The notes: generated by a model not told the origin, from the sequence alone. A stretch of DNA of 64,000 bases from SIG77 sp045589595 (GCA_045589595.1 JAZNPK010000024.1:51523-115522), one strand, 5' to 3'. Shown: positions 27,401 to 33,940, counted from the stretch's first letter. Numbers and translations: made by a program.

Positions 27401-29688
27401 CGTCTCTTGCCGCGCAGACGCTCACCTCTGCCAATGCGGGCAATTATACTGCCGCCATCGACCAGGTGACCCTCTCCGGCAACGATGCCGCAAACTACAT
27501 CGTGACGGAAGATGTGGCTGTGACGGTTGAAAAACGCCAGATCGAACTGACGGGGATCGATGGCATTTACGGCGACTCTGCGTTGAGTTTCATCACCACC
27601 AACGGCACCGGCGATGCGCTGGTGGGCGACAGCACGGTTACCGGCTCTGTGGAGACGGATCTCGGTACTTCCACTGCCGGACATTACAATGCGGGAACGC
27701 ACACGGTCACCGGACTCGGCACACTGGCGATCAGCGATTCTGAAAACTATGAACTGAGCCTGAACAATACATTCACCGGATTCACCGTTGACAAACGGCA
27801 GGTCACTGTCAGCTTCGATGAACCCATCGACAAAGTCTATAACGGTACCGATGTTTATGTTCTGGATGCCGCCGATTACAGCTTTGCCGCTGATGCCGCC
27901 GCTGACGGAGAAGAACTGAAACTCACCATCACTGACGGTACATTCAGCACGTGGCGCGCCGGTGTGGAAGGAACCACTGTCACTCTGTCCGGTATGGGAC
28001 TGGTGCTGGCGGATGATTCTGCCGCTGATAACTACGAACTGGTGGACGCAAACGGAAATCTCCTGACCGATGCGACACTGGCCGGTCAGATCGACCGGGC
28101 AGCGATCACCATCACGGTAATGGGTTCCGGCAGCCTTGCCGACGGCGAAGAATTTGAATACGCCGCGAAGAATCCGGAATTTGTGCTGGTCATGACGGAC
28201 GCTGCCGAACTGGCACCGACCGACACCATCGACACTGCATCTGTGGCGACAGACCTCGGCAAATCCACATCCGGCAATTATGTGGCGGGTCTCCATACAG
28301 TTCTGGTAACCTTCACGCTGGTGAACGGCGATGTGGATTCCACCGATTGCTACGACATCACGTATGCCGGAGTCAAGACCTTCAATGTGACACCCAAAGC
28401 CATTACCGGACTCGCCGCATCCAAGGTCTATGATGCCACGGCAGATGTTGCCGCGCAGACTCTGACAGTCGGCGCTGACAACGGTCTTGTGGCTGGCGAT
28501 GATCTTTCCGCTGAACTGGCGGCGCAGATCCTTGCATCCGTCAATGCCGGTGACTACACTGCCGCAGCGGATCAGGTGACCCTCTCCGGCGACGATGCCG
28601 CAAACTACATCGTTGCCGGTGATACCGCGATCACAGTCGCCGCCCGTCAGATCGAATTGACATACGCAGACAGCGTTTACGGTGAGGAAGCCGTTCTGAC
28701 CATCGTCAGCGGCGAACTTGCCGGATCTGATACACTTGCCGGCGAATTTGTGACCGATCGCGGCGTCAGCAACGATGGTTTCTTTGTGGCTGGCAGTCAC
28801 ACCATCACCGGTATCGGAACTGTGGAAGTTCAGGACGGCAACGACAGTGCCAACTACGAAATCAGCTGGTCTGAAGAAGCCTTCAATGTGGCGCAGCGCG
28901 AACTGGTGATCGATGTGAAGGATGTGGCATGCAAAGTCGGTGACAGAGCCGAGGATGTGACCGCCACCTTCGCATGGGAACTGACCGATGGCGAAACTGT
29001 GGGCAGCGATAAACTGAATGTCACGCTTTCCAGCAGTGAATTCAATACGCAGAAGGTTGCGGTTTATCCCATTACTGCCGCTCCGGTGGTCACGAATGGC
29101 GCAGATGATGTCACTGCCAACTATGCCATTACGGTACAGCCGGGCGAAATCGTTGTCAGCAGCTCCGCCATCTCCCCTGCAACGTACGAAGACAGCATGA
29201 TCTCCAATCCCGGCGCGATGGCGGTCCCGTACTCTCTGAACAGCTTCCTGACGACGAGCGGTGCGGATACCAACATGCCGTTTGTCAGTACCCAGCATCT
29301 GAATGATCGCAATCTGGGCGAACTCTTTGCCACGGAAAATGACGGCAGAGCGTTCAGCATCAGCGGCGTATCTGCGGATGTTCAGGAACATGCAGCGGCA
29401 GGCGCGGACAAGTTTGAGGCTCCTGCGGATCTGCGTATCATCGGTATGCACAGTGACGATACCGGATTGAGCGTGGAAAATACGCTGGATGTGAACTCCG
29501 ACCTGACCTTCTCCGGCGGACGCGGCGTTCTCCCCGGAGAACTCTTCGCTCCTGTCGTTGATGACGAAGAAGATGAACGCTTCGCCATGGCGGAAGAAGC
29601 TGTTCCTGAAATGGAAACCGCGTACACCCGCGCAGATGTCTGCAAGGATGAATTTGATGCACTGCTGGCAGAAATGCTGGCGATTTGA
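12439..29688 (+). CDS. giant LEPR-XLL/DUF4347 surface protein with beta-helix and YDG/MBG repeats
   Basis: 5,749 residues in one intact frame. Residues 1-25 carry FRLEDRVLFEAAA, an LEPR-XLL-type motif found at the N-terminus of very large PVC-group proteins; there is no ordinary signal peptide. An Ala/Glu-rich linker follows, then DUF4347 at about 107-262 (THGSEGYFTLCG, DIMLYGCDLAS). Residues about 270-3950 are right-handed beta-helix: dozens of GGAIY/NSTF/GN coils in six modules, several introduced by SLREA-like or AWxG/YLAGTR segments. Residues about 4300-5570 hold YDG/MBG repeats (KVYDGT, NYxLVD, KRQV). The last 180 residues are acidic with no barrel or sorting motif that I can recognise. 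It is probably an exported adhesin or glycan-binding filament; secretion route unknown. It precedes manA by 30 bases. Confidence 0.9.
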   Translation: MTKKKASFFRLEDRVLFEAAAAEAVVDAQMQEAAAEAENAAEAENAADDAAESESVPDFDSLNVLTGAETDSALDYADSAVAAEDGGAAGTDVPVVFDPAAKLTLSTPRELVVINNSVADKEAVLAELLPDQDVLILEGGKDGLAQINEYLDANSNVKYNAIHFVTHGSEGYFTLCGEIIDGNNVDAEAWAQIGEHLTADADIMLYGCDLASTADGKALCAALADAAGADVAASTDTTGVSGNWALEYVSGQVETASIQVENYAHDLTSYRVTEALGDSSTEGSLAWAVAQSNSHTGTDEIVFDSALNGTTISPVNVEITDSVTISGNGEGATVITGGTTYNEDGTVKAAGSGIFKINTRGVDVTIENMTIQNGYTEGNLGPVHFESASTLTVKNVTFLNNRSQKGGVFYIASSGRVTVEDCTFIGNHGTIYAGVFHVAANADIDVTRSTFSGNYGDLGGVFFILSKANINVSHSVFTNSDTSFTNANEGGVFCMQMPSGCSANINISYTSFDNLNATHGGVIRFNTYGHSPNVTGTITMDHVTAERISGGVINIPIEFNSVEISNSTFTNNTGATFSFGSTGTVTVSDSVITGSGQNRPVEGAEQTYNTAGAFYLCDTTANLYRTQIVDCYAYGGNSAAITLGNTQDKAATLSLVDCVISGNTSDRDGTAIKTIQTGGVGNTSKIYLERTTIADNTITSAGLNCRGTAIYLYSTATENGASLVAVDSTIYGNDALGANSQGGGLVIDTLSGSVLLINTTVAKNTALNSLTGGGGIHLANGTLNMVNSIALGNTLKGAAQDIFVSTATDTTAKLNLYSSVVGVVSGTNITNTTNVSSKTDITYESAFGTNELADNGGFGKTLALTTGMTDAVASFYKGISDIQYIRDATADKVLGVKFTDTNGSIRVLGGTSGYLSSRVVDGRGFYLGENVTIGSHNADSYVAWVGSEDFEHATHKYATLQDALTFSPYRSTVYVAGTRILTSEVLPLTNGRSLQGQGEDLTVIDAGGQHQVLSVSSAGPIRDLTIQNGYGGSGRGGGITHSGTSDLLLENVILRNNSAGVSGGALNTQTAGLTVTLRNVQLLGNVSGTGGAIYSGAASTVIMENVIAIGNLATTDGSVFYGGKGGEVIVSDSMFKDNADDTHQYSSFYTQGNIAVTDSEFLHNAWRAVYVYSTAASATFTNTLFAYNTPGNAQGAAIFSNAAETKVTNSTFIKNSTESSTGGAAIYAGKVLYVADSNFVGNVSNSSGGAIYAGNDLYVTDSIFKANKAGTSGGAIYFYNKDADFDLLVTGSLFRGNSTSVATGGGAINFDGYGVIRDSIFESNSVAQQSETSVSYAGGGAILFEAGTMLVEDCTFTDNFVRGSHGGGAICVRGGGTIEGSVYRCVFDGNKAMSCTGGAINSTSWGSAAGRLAIFDSVFAENTATGQDAGTIHFLSGTHLVVENSSIIDNYGSGIFIGGAIPVFVLNTTISGNHGTDLPAIRIYGNAAPTVYLVNSTLMNNAGTYGVLGGGANAVFYLINTIVAGNTAPSGSPLRQAHFHLINSVVDNKTGHNVVIDSDINSYTLKDSGYSYLDIFGVESGTAVATDNGGYVPTFLPVKDITGTNVTINREVSSNFIVGLTYGANNTLLGTAADGTTIAADTIAWDARGYLININHARNLGAVELDGAFIAWTGDADPAKATATFATFNGSTNSTSLVDSTVYLAGTRIILGLTERIVQAQDVILAGHENGATILVHNTPATNLFYIGVNRSDIDVTCKDLAIETIGDMSIALMDLKAVNGSLTLNNFALRDVYSTASSIISTETSTVNVTNSTFSGNRAARQVIAVSGGTWTANFDNVLFEHNATGAGIYAAAILTVSNGTFRNNVSTGSASTINADNCTSVTITDSAFINNRNKNGDSYTLRVSGGTLEMTNTVVSGNRGVGTSNTAPGGALFIPGVNATIDNSIFSNNSIYYTSTIYGAAIRGNSSTVLHISNSDISNNDVKSTETIRGVGSAIYDTGSLDIVNCTVSNNSSSGETVSYTAMISSTGNINITDSFFDGNRGKGHLITTENGIITVKDSEFINHSTTNCIFYTATGSMVMENVRISGNNAAVAQTATGQITVTDSVFEDNGTALAVTGTDGKIAVANSVFDGNTRGISVASGSYVTVDNTMFRYNMAASGGGAGIYNNGTLIVRDSMFLGNFAPGNGGAILASSGHMTVERSYFADNSGQFGGAIGTSNANGTIFIVDSTFYNNFSIARGGAVYASATEGVRETNVIHSTFAENYCVESAWNYDFGIQNTATHNLLIVNSIFTRGIKVNAGNARIYGSYYKALSANVTITESVGNTSGKSYTEIFGTELPQDNGGKYGVYTIAMNNADIKTPYMATYYRDANGSIVGVRVTDGSNTYTSGDTTTYTGTLRDRDARGFYIPNDAAEISAGAYDGQYSFMAWAGGDGTLATAEKVYTWDAFLAEVTATAGEYGKYYLADTRFALYETININRSVELVGQGKDLTVFDGMESVRIIQAGASNAVNLTLSGMALINGYQDTGNHAGAAIYLSNTNSNLTLDGMLFENNRGVYCVSNTGSYGGAIRVDGRSAKISNSYFIDNEAFWYGGAIHSNAPLTITGTVFEGNFGLKGAGAIYAGSTVVIKSSIFDSNSSGSSWGAVFGAGAYVWVDGSSFVNNSATASSGVISVAGEKILALTHSTFTGNSAGTNGGIYCAPDKGATFYMISCTAVGNTAETSGGAIAALSVTDNIYIINSIVAGNTAAGAADDIYASGAETLVNSLTGNVEMADIFKTVSSDGAPVASVDETTGQTYFELKSYEDGGLADRQGVKVRHSADWQNVLVTNSTVADSYQHLVVGDAAAATEELTVDQLGTDYGNLTSIGAVQKKYDAELPRLVVTTSQDVEDPTDNEISLREALKYAGQDTAGALTVTVGGKTYHNITFAPYVTAIALNSALAIQTALSYAIVMDGANAVTVTAAAGTRTFNITAASDLTLKNMIFKGNGDVFGNGGFVSVIGGSNVVLTIDHTVIRDMGVDSSKEEPHSGGVFYAESGNFELNIQNDSKILDAYCNVSSTTQGGAVFFFKSIGSNTGAGNYKLNISDALFQKCISANWFGLGVFNNVDMVVTDTIFDRVSGSGGQNQLFGMYNTNAVFDRVTVSNSVDGSSYYQLINLSNTNFAILNSTFVNLRLTDGSAKSGIISVSAGSNLYVANSTFAKFHGNGGSVITMNGGNAYIVNSILTNSAGVTNAAITAKDQDSMNKLIIRNSIYSSVNPEFTLSDACTGNFVATENDLFGNTINSTITDYTTMADADLNVSVTPFTLQPVSPGLAGIFGTKAAFDTASSTMYYLDGSTWRNFVTGDAATPVDAMIIKLDQNGADRADKSVGSVTVADTGLMPETVDSGFKAAVSSKDAETGVTTWLVTTNLDVVDYFDYQLSLREAINNATDGDIIRFADSAISFTGDNGITYTSAHTFADGSAIVLDAEIGQWIVAKSMTIDGQVGDTGRVTLRVEVTYQEYAADSTKSVTESRLFFTSRDIDVTLKNLKMLGGKANAENSAAANGKADKNCGGIIFNFDARLTLDNVYAADSAAENGGIIYSYSHSNKDYVTYVKITDSELTRGFASNTGGLIKFVQESYNGGQMCYITDSVLSYGIAGKGGGFFAQNADNSGTSGNYPGDATLEYRKTGLVIEGSTIEYNQTNTSSTSGSAIHIIPGGHSPDHYFILEIGSGTDADGNVKDTVFSNNQNGTGVIFITQQTTMTLDGVTFKDHATNAPANLIYIDRGTDTVEAVIAGKNGIITNTTFLNNNVNGYLISSSSSAVIMANSFAYGNTAAGLIGGSSANTYLSNTIVNNTFTKAVLNGVSYGNIVIGNSGGDAAASMSGGYNLIGNAGTDSGNNFYNMTLETVFGSATAQPDTDNRMEVDPAGIAVTNGILTGFSAYDSTAGYTCYLSTNGTDWINAATAAAVTTAETDTLLTGDRDGVARNEWAALGAFDAGSSLVISNDFRTVTGTGLDWISDNFERKLVIDGTEQWISCSNGWRAQDLADMSAADASITIIADSSISTSDPYNNLIVYGALAMTNSSPTDATYKLSGLTVKNGGTLSLNAVSGSAVTNAYEVSGLTVEEGGFFTANGNLVLAGTNVNSGKMSLLGKDSGNTAGSLVIAENATLTNNGTLIFADSGNVTVTGTVAFDAADSEVIYRGMPAAGIIAATYNDLTVTVSAALSGNTTVNGVFSMIGSDSNILTLNGNSYTLTLGGDTSTADDVSENIRYVDFASITMRKVAAAGVDPNVYVDSSNTFTDAGCLGIYVVATASITSGGSLTYGQTLADATITGTINVLRGTAPTATFSYLNETTKPTVADSGVTEYEIYATVTSVGSYVIANTKSTVTVSAKNVTMEIDASKLTKVYDGTADFVLTGDMYNWNGVLAEDEANVALTAGTAELSTYLADQANTTVTLSGFGLAGTAAANYNLVDENGNQITGDIVRNATITKKALVITIADKDGNFTDQSSFVYGTAGKNSLIATDNGIAATDSYVAPLEVTTDRGVSTAGYYNAGTHTASLVNAVSLKHSDGTDVTSCYTITTEGVSTFEVTQKALTGLAASKVYDAATAFAAQDLTLAAANGLVDGDDLTASLAAQTLTTANAGNYTAAADQVTLSGNDAGNYSFSGEVTLTVDKRQVNVTAVTGTYGDTSMTLVTANGTGEALVGSSTISGMLDTDLGLTDGNYNAGTHTVTGLGTLAISDAGNYELGYTLTTFTVAQRQVTVAFNPIVRDYTGTDVFTLDAADYTLSLSGGVDQAADFSLEIASGKFSTLQAGVSGTTVTLSGINLLLNGADATNYLLVDANGTELTDVTLDATINKASISLTVSDKYGVITDGGSFVYASQNADFLSIAADGALVGQDSFTAMDLTTDKGLSTAGYHVAGLHTVLNDIRIQNGDGVDVTQSYIITVNGIASFTVDQKAITGLAASKVYDATTDLAAQTLTVDAANGLVAGDLMTASLAAQTLTSANAGNYTAAIDQVTLSGNDAANYIVTEDVAVTVEKRQIELTGIDGIYGDSALSFITTNGTGDALVGDSTVTGSVETDLGTSTAGHYNAGTHTVTGLGTLAISDSENYELSLNNTFTGFTVDKRQVTVSFDEPIDKVYNGTDVYVLDAADYSFAADAAADGEELKLTITDGTFSTWRAGVEGTTVTLSGMGLVLADDSAADNYELVDANGNLLTDATLAGQIDRAAITITVMGSGSLADGEEFEYAAKNPEFVLVMTDAAELAPTDTIDTASVATDLGKSTSGNYVAGLHTVLVTFTLVNGDVDSTDCYDITYAGVKTFNVTPKAITGLAASKVYDATADVAAQTLTVGADNGLVAGDDLSAELAAQILASVNAGDYTAAADQVTLSGDDAANYIVAGDTAITVAARQIELTYADSVYGEEAVLTIVSGELAGSDTLAGEFVTDRGVSNDGFFVAGSHTITGIGTVEVQDGNDSANYEISWSEEAFNVAQRELVIDVKDVACKVGDRAEDVTATFAWELTDGETVGSDKLNVTLSSSEFNTQKVAVYPITAAPVVTNGADDVTANYAITVQPGEIVVSSSAISPATYEDSMISNPGAMAVPYSLNSFLTTSGADTNMPFVSTQHLNDRNLGELFATENDGRAFSISGVSADVQEHAAAGADKFEAPADLRIIGMHSDDTGLSVENTLDVNSDLTFSGGRGVLPGELFAPVVDDEEDERFAMAEEAVPEMETAYTRADVCKDEFDALLAEMLAI
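13249..24300 (+). repeat. six beta-helix modules within the giant gene
   Basis: Module starts are marked by recurring segments: about 13249 (RVTEALG, GSLAWAV), 15201 (GRGFYLG then YVAWVG and YVAGTR), 17371 (ARGYLI then FIAWTG and YLAGTR), 19651 (ARGFYIP then FMAWAG and YLADTR), 21085 (VVTTSQDVED, SLREAL) and 22650 (LVTTNLDVVD, SLREAI). Modules 2 and 3 are about 2.2 kb long. Several end in a DNGG segment followed by about 60 residues of linker. Copies are diverged at the DNA level, so they are old duplications. Confidence 0.75.
25600..28900 (+). repeat. three ~1.1 kb YDG/MBG repeat units within the giant gene
   Basis: The segment encoding KA(I/L)TGLAASKVYDA begins at 26185, 27286 and 28396, giving periods of 1,101 and 1,110 bases (367 and 370 codons). 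Each unit also holds a KVYDG- or DYTGT-type start, a NYxLVD strand, an MBG-like block and a KRQ(V/I) block. The second and third copies are nearly identical over the first 70 bases, unlike the older beta-helix modules, pointing to recent duplication or gene conversion. Confidence 0.8.
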
Positions 29689-29718
29689 ACAGAAAAGAAA
29701 GTAAAAATATAACCTGAA

Positions 29719-30732
29719 ATGCTGGAAACAGATAGAAATCAGTTGTATCCGCTCCTTTTTGAACCTGCCTACAAGCAGGTTCTCTGGGGCGGAGTGAAAT
29801 TCCGGACCGCTCTGAACCGGGCGCTGCCGGAGGATGTTCCGCCTCTGGGGGAATCGTGGGATATCTGCGACCGCCCGAATGTAAGCAGCGAGATCATCAA
29901 TGGTTCATTTGCCGGTATGACGCTCGGCGAATTGACCGAGATGTACGGCAGTGATCTTGTGGGACGGTCTTATCACAGCGGTGCTTTTCCGCTGATGGTG
30001 AAGATCATTGACACGGGCAGCGGTTCGACATCTCTTCATGTTCATCCCACCGATGAATTTCACATGGAGCAGAACGAATACTGCGATCCCAAGACTGAAA
30101 TGTGGTACATCCTGCAGGCGGATAAAGGCGCCAGAGTCTTTGCCGGACTGCGGACGGATGCCACGCGGCAGAAATTTCTGGACCGTATCCGCGAAAGTGA
30201 TGTGCTGGAACAGGTCCAGGGCTTCGATTCCGTGGTCGGTGATGCCTATTTCATCCCCGGCGGCAGACTGCATTGTCTGGGGCAGGGGAATCTGGTGCTG
30301 GAGATCTCGCGGAACAGCGATACAACATTCCGTCTGTCGGACTGGAACCGGGAGGATGCCGGTGGGCTCCATCGGGAACTGCATGTGCGTGATGCGGTGA
30401 CCTGTCTGGATTTCAGCGACCGGGCAGTTCCCCGTGTCTGCGGCGTCAGCAACCGGACCAGTCACAACCGGAAATATTCACTCATCAGCCATTGTCCCTT
30501 CTTCCATTGCGACAAACTGATGCTTGTGGAAGACTGGCGTGATGCGACAGATGTCCGTACCGGGTTCCACATTCTTACGGCTGTGAATCAGCCGTTCACG
30601 GTCGAAAATTCCCGGTTCTGTACCCGTGTCGGCGTATTTGAATCGGTTTTGATCCCTGCCTGTTTCGGCGATTATATGGTCCGTGTGACGCCCGGGACGG
30701 AGGGAACGGATATCATCCGTACAACATTGTAA
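29719..30732 (+). CDS. manA: mannose-6-phosphate isomerase, type I-like
   Basis: 337 residues. Interconverts mannose-6-phosphate and fructose-6-phosphate with a zinc cofactor. Visible features are LLFEPAYKQVLWGG at the N-terminus, GESWDICDRPNVSSEI, the cupin metal motif SLHVHPTDEF with KTEMWYIL, and the second histidine region YFIPGGRLHCLGQGNLVLEI followed by RLSDWNR. These match the Bacillus-type ManA family (about 315-320 residues). It begins 30 bases after the giant gene with no terminator visible between them, so some read-through is possible. It fits with the amino-sugar genes at the left edge as part of hexose-phosphate metabolism. Confidence 0.9.
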   Translation: MLETDRNQLYPLLFEPAYKQVLWGGVKFRTALNRALPEDVPPLGESWDICDRPNVSSEIINGSFAGMTLGELTEMYGSDLVGRSYHSGAFPLMVKIIDTGSGSTSLHVHPTDEFHMEQNEYCDPKTEMWYILQADKGARVFAGLRTDATRQKFLDRIRESDVLEQVQGFDSVVGDAYFIPGGRLHCLGQGNLVLEISRNSDTTFRLSDWNREDAGGLHRELHVRDAVTCLDFSDRAVPRVCGVSNRTSHNRKYSLISHCPFFHCDKLMLVEDWRDATDVRTGFHILTAVNQPFTVENSRFCTRVGVFESVLIPACFGDYMVRVTPGTEGTDIIRTTL

Positions 30733-30765
30733 CCACTAACATTCACTGGAAAAGAAAGAACATCC

Positions 30766-32568
30766 ATGAAACTGAAATGTCTTGATGATCTGAAAGAACA
30801 CCTGATTGCCAACCATCCCGGCTGTAAAGCGGGTGCTGATTTTGAAATTCTCTGGGAGCCGTGTCCTGCAGGAATGAACGGCGATATTACGGTCAACTGT
30901 TTCCGTATCGCCCGCGATTTTGCGAGCGCGCCGGATGCATTGGCGGAAGAAGCGAGAGCATTCCTTGCCGCTCACAGCGAAGTCAATGCCGTGGAAAAGA
31001 TCAAAGCCTTTGTGAATGTTACGCTCAATGCCGGAGCGCTGTTCCGGGATTCTGTGGCGGATGTTCCTGCGCTTCTGGCGGATGTGGCATTGCCCGCCGG
31101 AGAAACCAGAAAGATCCTGGTGGAATATTCCGCGCCGAACACCAACAAACCCCAGCATCTTGGACATGTGCGCAACAACACCATCGGTATGTCTCTGGTA
31201 TCTCTTCTTGCCAGAGCCGGACACAATATGGTTCCTGTGAATCTGGTGAACGACCGGGGGATCCATATCTGTAAATCCATGCTTGCCTATCAGCGTTGCG
31301 GCAATGGTGTCCTGCCGGAAGAAGCGGGTGTGAAGGGCGACCATTATGTGGGCGATTTCTATGTCAAATACAATATTCTTCTTTCCGATGAGATCAAGGC
31401 GCTGAAAGCCGCCCGGCCTGAACTCGCTGATAAATCCGGCGATGAACTGTTTCTGGAAACGGAGATCGGCCGAGAAGCGCAGACCATGCTCCAGAAATGG
31501 GAAGCCGGAGATCCGGAAGTCGTGGCACTCTGGAAGAAGATGAACGACTGGGTGTTCAAGGGGTTTGCCGAAACCTATGAACGCATGGGCGTCAAATTTG
31601 TCAAGACCTATTTGGAAAGCAATACCTATCTCCTCGGGAAGGAAGTGATCGCGGAGAATCTGGAAAAAGGCGTGTTCCAGCGTCGTGAAGACGGTGCCGT
31701 GATCGCCGATCTGGGGAAACTCGGTCAGAAAGTCCTGCTCCGAAAAGACGGAACGAGCGTTTATATCACGCAGGATATCGGTACCACGCTCCTGAAACAC
31801 AGCGAACATGATCCCGACTCCATGATCTGGGTGGTGGGCGATGAACAGAATCTCCATTTCCAGATGCTTTTCAAGATCCTGAAGATGATGGGATGCGACT
31901 GGGCGGATAAACTGTATCATCTTTCCTACGGCATGGTCAATCTCCCCAGCGGCAGAATGAAGAGCCGCGAAGGAACCGTGGTGGATGCCGATGATCTTTT
32001 CGATGAACTGCACGGTCTGGCGAAACAGGCAATGCTGGAACGGCTCGGCGAAGGGGAAGCCGCTCCTGCCGATCTGGAAGAACGCGCGGAAACGATCGGT
32101 ATGGGCGCATTGAAATTTATGCTGCTCAAGTTCAATCCCAAGACAACGATCCTCTTTGATCCCCAGGCATCTCTGCGGTTTGAAGGCGATACCGGTCCTT
32201 ATGTGCAGTATGTCTGCGCGCGGATCAACTCCATCGCACGGAAAGCCGCTGACCGCGCCCTGATCGATGAGGCGGCGCCCATCGACTGGTCGCTGCTGGA
32301 TTCGCCCGAAGAAAAAGAACTGGCTGTGACTGCGCTCCGTTACCGTACCGCCATCCGCGGCGCGGCGGAAAAAATGGATTGCTCGGTGCTGGTGCTGTAT
32401 CTTCTGGATCTGGCAAAAGCGTTCAACCGCTTCTATCGCGAAAAACAGGTCCTCAATGCGGAAGATCCGATCCTGCGGAAAACGCGTCTGGCGCTCTGTT
32501 ATGCCGTGCGCGACATCCTGACGGACGGTCTCGCGACCCTGACCATCGGCGTGCCGGAAGCGATGTAA
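30766..32568 (+). CDS. argS: arginyl-tRNA synthetase
   Basis: 600 residues. Class I synthetase charging tRNA-Arg. The HIGH-equivalent PNTNKPQHLGHVRNNTIG, the YDATD-like VYITQDIGTTLLKHSEHDPDSM, and MVNLPSGRMKSREGTVVDADDLF (KMSKS-region equivalent in ArgRS) are all present. The N-terminal Add1 domain (about 1-110) and the C-terminal anticodon-binding DALR domain (about 480-600, with DLAKAFNRFYREKQVLNAED) are complete. Length is normal. It lies 33 bases after manA and one base before the glycosyltransferase gene, so the three genes probably form one transcript. Confidence 0.96.
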   Translation: MKLKCLDDLKEHLIANHPGCKAGADFEILWEPCPAGMNGDITVNCFRIARDFASAPDALAEEARAFLAAHSEVNAVEKIKAFVNVTLNAGALFRDSVADVPALLADVALPAGETRKILVEYSAPNTNKPQHLGHVRNNTIGMSLVSLLARAGHNMVPVNLVNDRGIHICKSMLAYQRCGNGVLPEEAGVKGDHYVGDFYVKYNILLSDEIKALKAARPELADKSGDELFLETEIGREAQTMLQKWEAGDPEVVALWKKMNDWVFKGFAETYERMGVKFVKTYLESNTYLLGKEVIAENLEKGVFQRREDGAVIADLGKLGQKVLLRKDGTSVYITQDIGTTLLKHSEHDPDSMIWVVGDEQNLHFQMLFKILKMMGCDWADKLYHLSYGMVNLPSGRMKSREGTVVDADDLFDELHGLAKQAMLERLGEGEAAPADLEERAETIGMGALKFMLLKFNPKTTILFDPQASLRFEGDTGPYVQYVCARINSIARKAADRALIDEAAPIDWSLLDSPEEKELAVTALRYRTAIRGAAEKMDCSVLVLYLLDLAKAFNRFYREKQVLNAEDPILRKTRLALCYAVRDILTDGLATLTIGVPEAM

Positions 32569-32569
32569 T

Positions 32570-33940
32570 ATGGCAGATCTGCCGGACAACAAACAGAAAA
32601 CGCCATTTTATCAGACTGCGACGGCTGTCTTTCTCCTTGCATTGATCCTGCGGTTGGCGTTTGCCGCTGCGGGATTGATGGAGCCGGGAGAGGGCAGATT
32701 CTCCAGACCTGATTCAGAAAGTTATCTCGCAAACGCCGCATCCCTGTTCCATACCGGGGAATACCGGAACAGCGACGGGGATCTGACTGCCCACCGGACG
32801 CCCGGTCTTCCGCTTCTCCTTGCGTGTCTGAAACCGGCGGCAGATAACGGGACCACGTTGTTTTCTGTGGTACTGCTGGTCATCGGCAGCCTGTGTGTTT
32901 ATCCCGTTTACGGTGCGTGCCGCACGCTCGCGCCGCCGGGAGCAAGCGCATTGGCGACTGCTCTGTTTGCCCTGCATCCCACAGCCATCGGCGCGGCGCC
33001 GGTGTTGTTGTCCGATACCCTGTTTCTGTTTTTTACCGCATTGACACTCTATTTCTTTGCCCGTTTTGCCTTTGAGGAGAAACACGATCCCTTTTTCTGG
33101 GGCTGTACGGTTCTTTTTGCCGGAGTGGGAACGCTGGTGCGCCCTGTCAATATTCTGTGGCTGATCCCGGCTGTGATCGCATTGCTGCCGGTGAAAGATG
33201 TGTCATTCCGGCGTAAACTGATCTATGCCGGTGCGGCAGTTGTTCTCTTCTGTGCGATCACTGTACCGTGGATGGTACGCAATCACAGCATCGGGGCAGG
33301 GTGGCGGCTGGACAGCAGCAGTGTCAGCACGATGATCCACAATGCATCGACTCTTGAAAGTAATCTGACCGATCTTCCGGCGGATGAGATCCGGGATCGG
33401 TACCGGGCGGAACAGGAGCGGGAATTTGAAGCGTTTCCGTGGAAATATTCCACGAAAGCGGAGCAGTACGCTTATACGGAACAGAAGATGGCATCCGTGA
33501 TCGCCGCGCATCCGGTCCGGTATGTGGCGATGACATGCCGTCCTTATGTTTTTCTGCCGGATGTGCCGACTCTGCTGGAAAATAACGGCATCACACAGTC
33601 CGGACGCGGTACTTTTGATGTGTTGAACCGGGAGGGGATCATTGCCGCGGTCAAACATTATTTTGATGATGACAATGCCTGGATCCTGTGTCTGATGCTG
33701 CCGCTGATACTGGCGGCGCTCGCTCTGTATGTCCTGACGGCTGCCGGGTGGATCAAAGCTCTGCTGAAACGCAGATGGCTCCCTGTCTTTCTGCCCATCG
33801 GATTCGGTTTGTATTATACCGTGATGACCGGACCGGTACAGATGCCCCGGTACATCCTGCCCGCATTGCCCGTTTTTGTCCTCTGTGCCGCCATGGCACT
33901 GACAAAGGAAAACAGGAAAACGCCGCCGGAAAAAGTCTGA
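32570..33940 (+). CDS. GT-C fold membrane glycosyltransferase (ArnT/PMT-like)
   Basis: 456 residues with about ten hydrophobic segments. The first periplasmic loop carries SRPDSESYLANAASL, an acidic D-S-E-S-Y motif in the place where GT-C enzymes keep their catalytic Asp, and AHRTPGLPLLLA follows, as in GT39/GT83 and DUF2029-like dolichyl- or undecaprenyl-phosphate-sugar transferases. GTLVRPVNILWLIPAV is also typical. It probably transfers a sugar from a lipid carrier to an envelope glycan or protein outside the inner membrane; donor and acceptor are unknown. The start is one base after the argS stop. It converges with the small membrane-protein gene after 23 bases. Confidence 0.75.
   Translation: MADLPDNKQKTPFYQTATAVFLLALILRLAFAAAGLMEPGEGRFSRPDSESYLANAASLFHTGEYRNSDGDLTAHRTPGLPLLLACLKPAADNGTTLFSVVLLVIGSLCVYPVYGACRTLAPPGASALATALFALHPTAIGAAPVLLSDTLFLFFTALTLYFFARFAFEEKHDPFFWGCTVLFAGVGTLVRPVNILWLIPAVIALLPVKDVSFRRKLIYAGAAVVLFCAITVPWMVRNHSIGAGWRLDSSSVSTMIHNASTLESNLTDLPADEIRDRYRAEQEREFEAFPWKYSTKAEQYAYTEQKMASVIAAHPVRYVAMTCRPYVFLPDVPTLLENNGITQSGRGTFDVLNREGIIAAVKHYFDDDNAWILCLMLPLILAALALYVLTAAGWIKALLKRRWLPVFLPIGFGLYYTVMTGPVQMPRYILPALPVFVLCAAMALTKENRKTPPEKV

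Noticed and set aside
27055..29451. 798-codon minus-strand frame over the YDG/MBG repeats
   Set aside because: Same reason: it is an antisense shadow that repeats with the 1.1 kb units.
30736..32592. 618-codon minus-strand frame opposite argS
   Set aside because: argS carries all synthetase motifs; the antisense frame has no recognisable domain.
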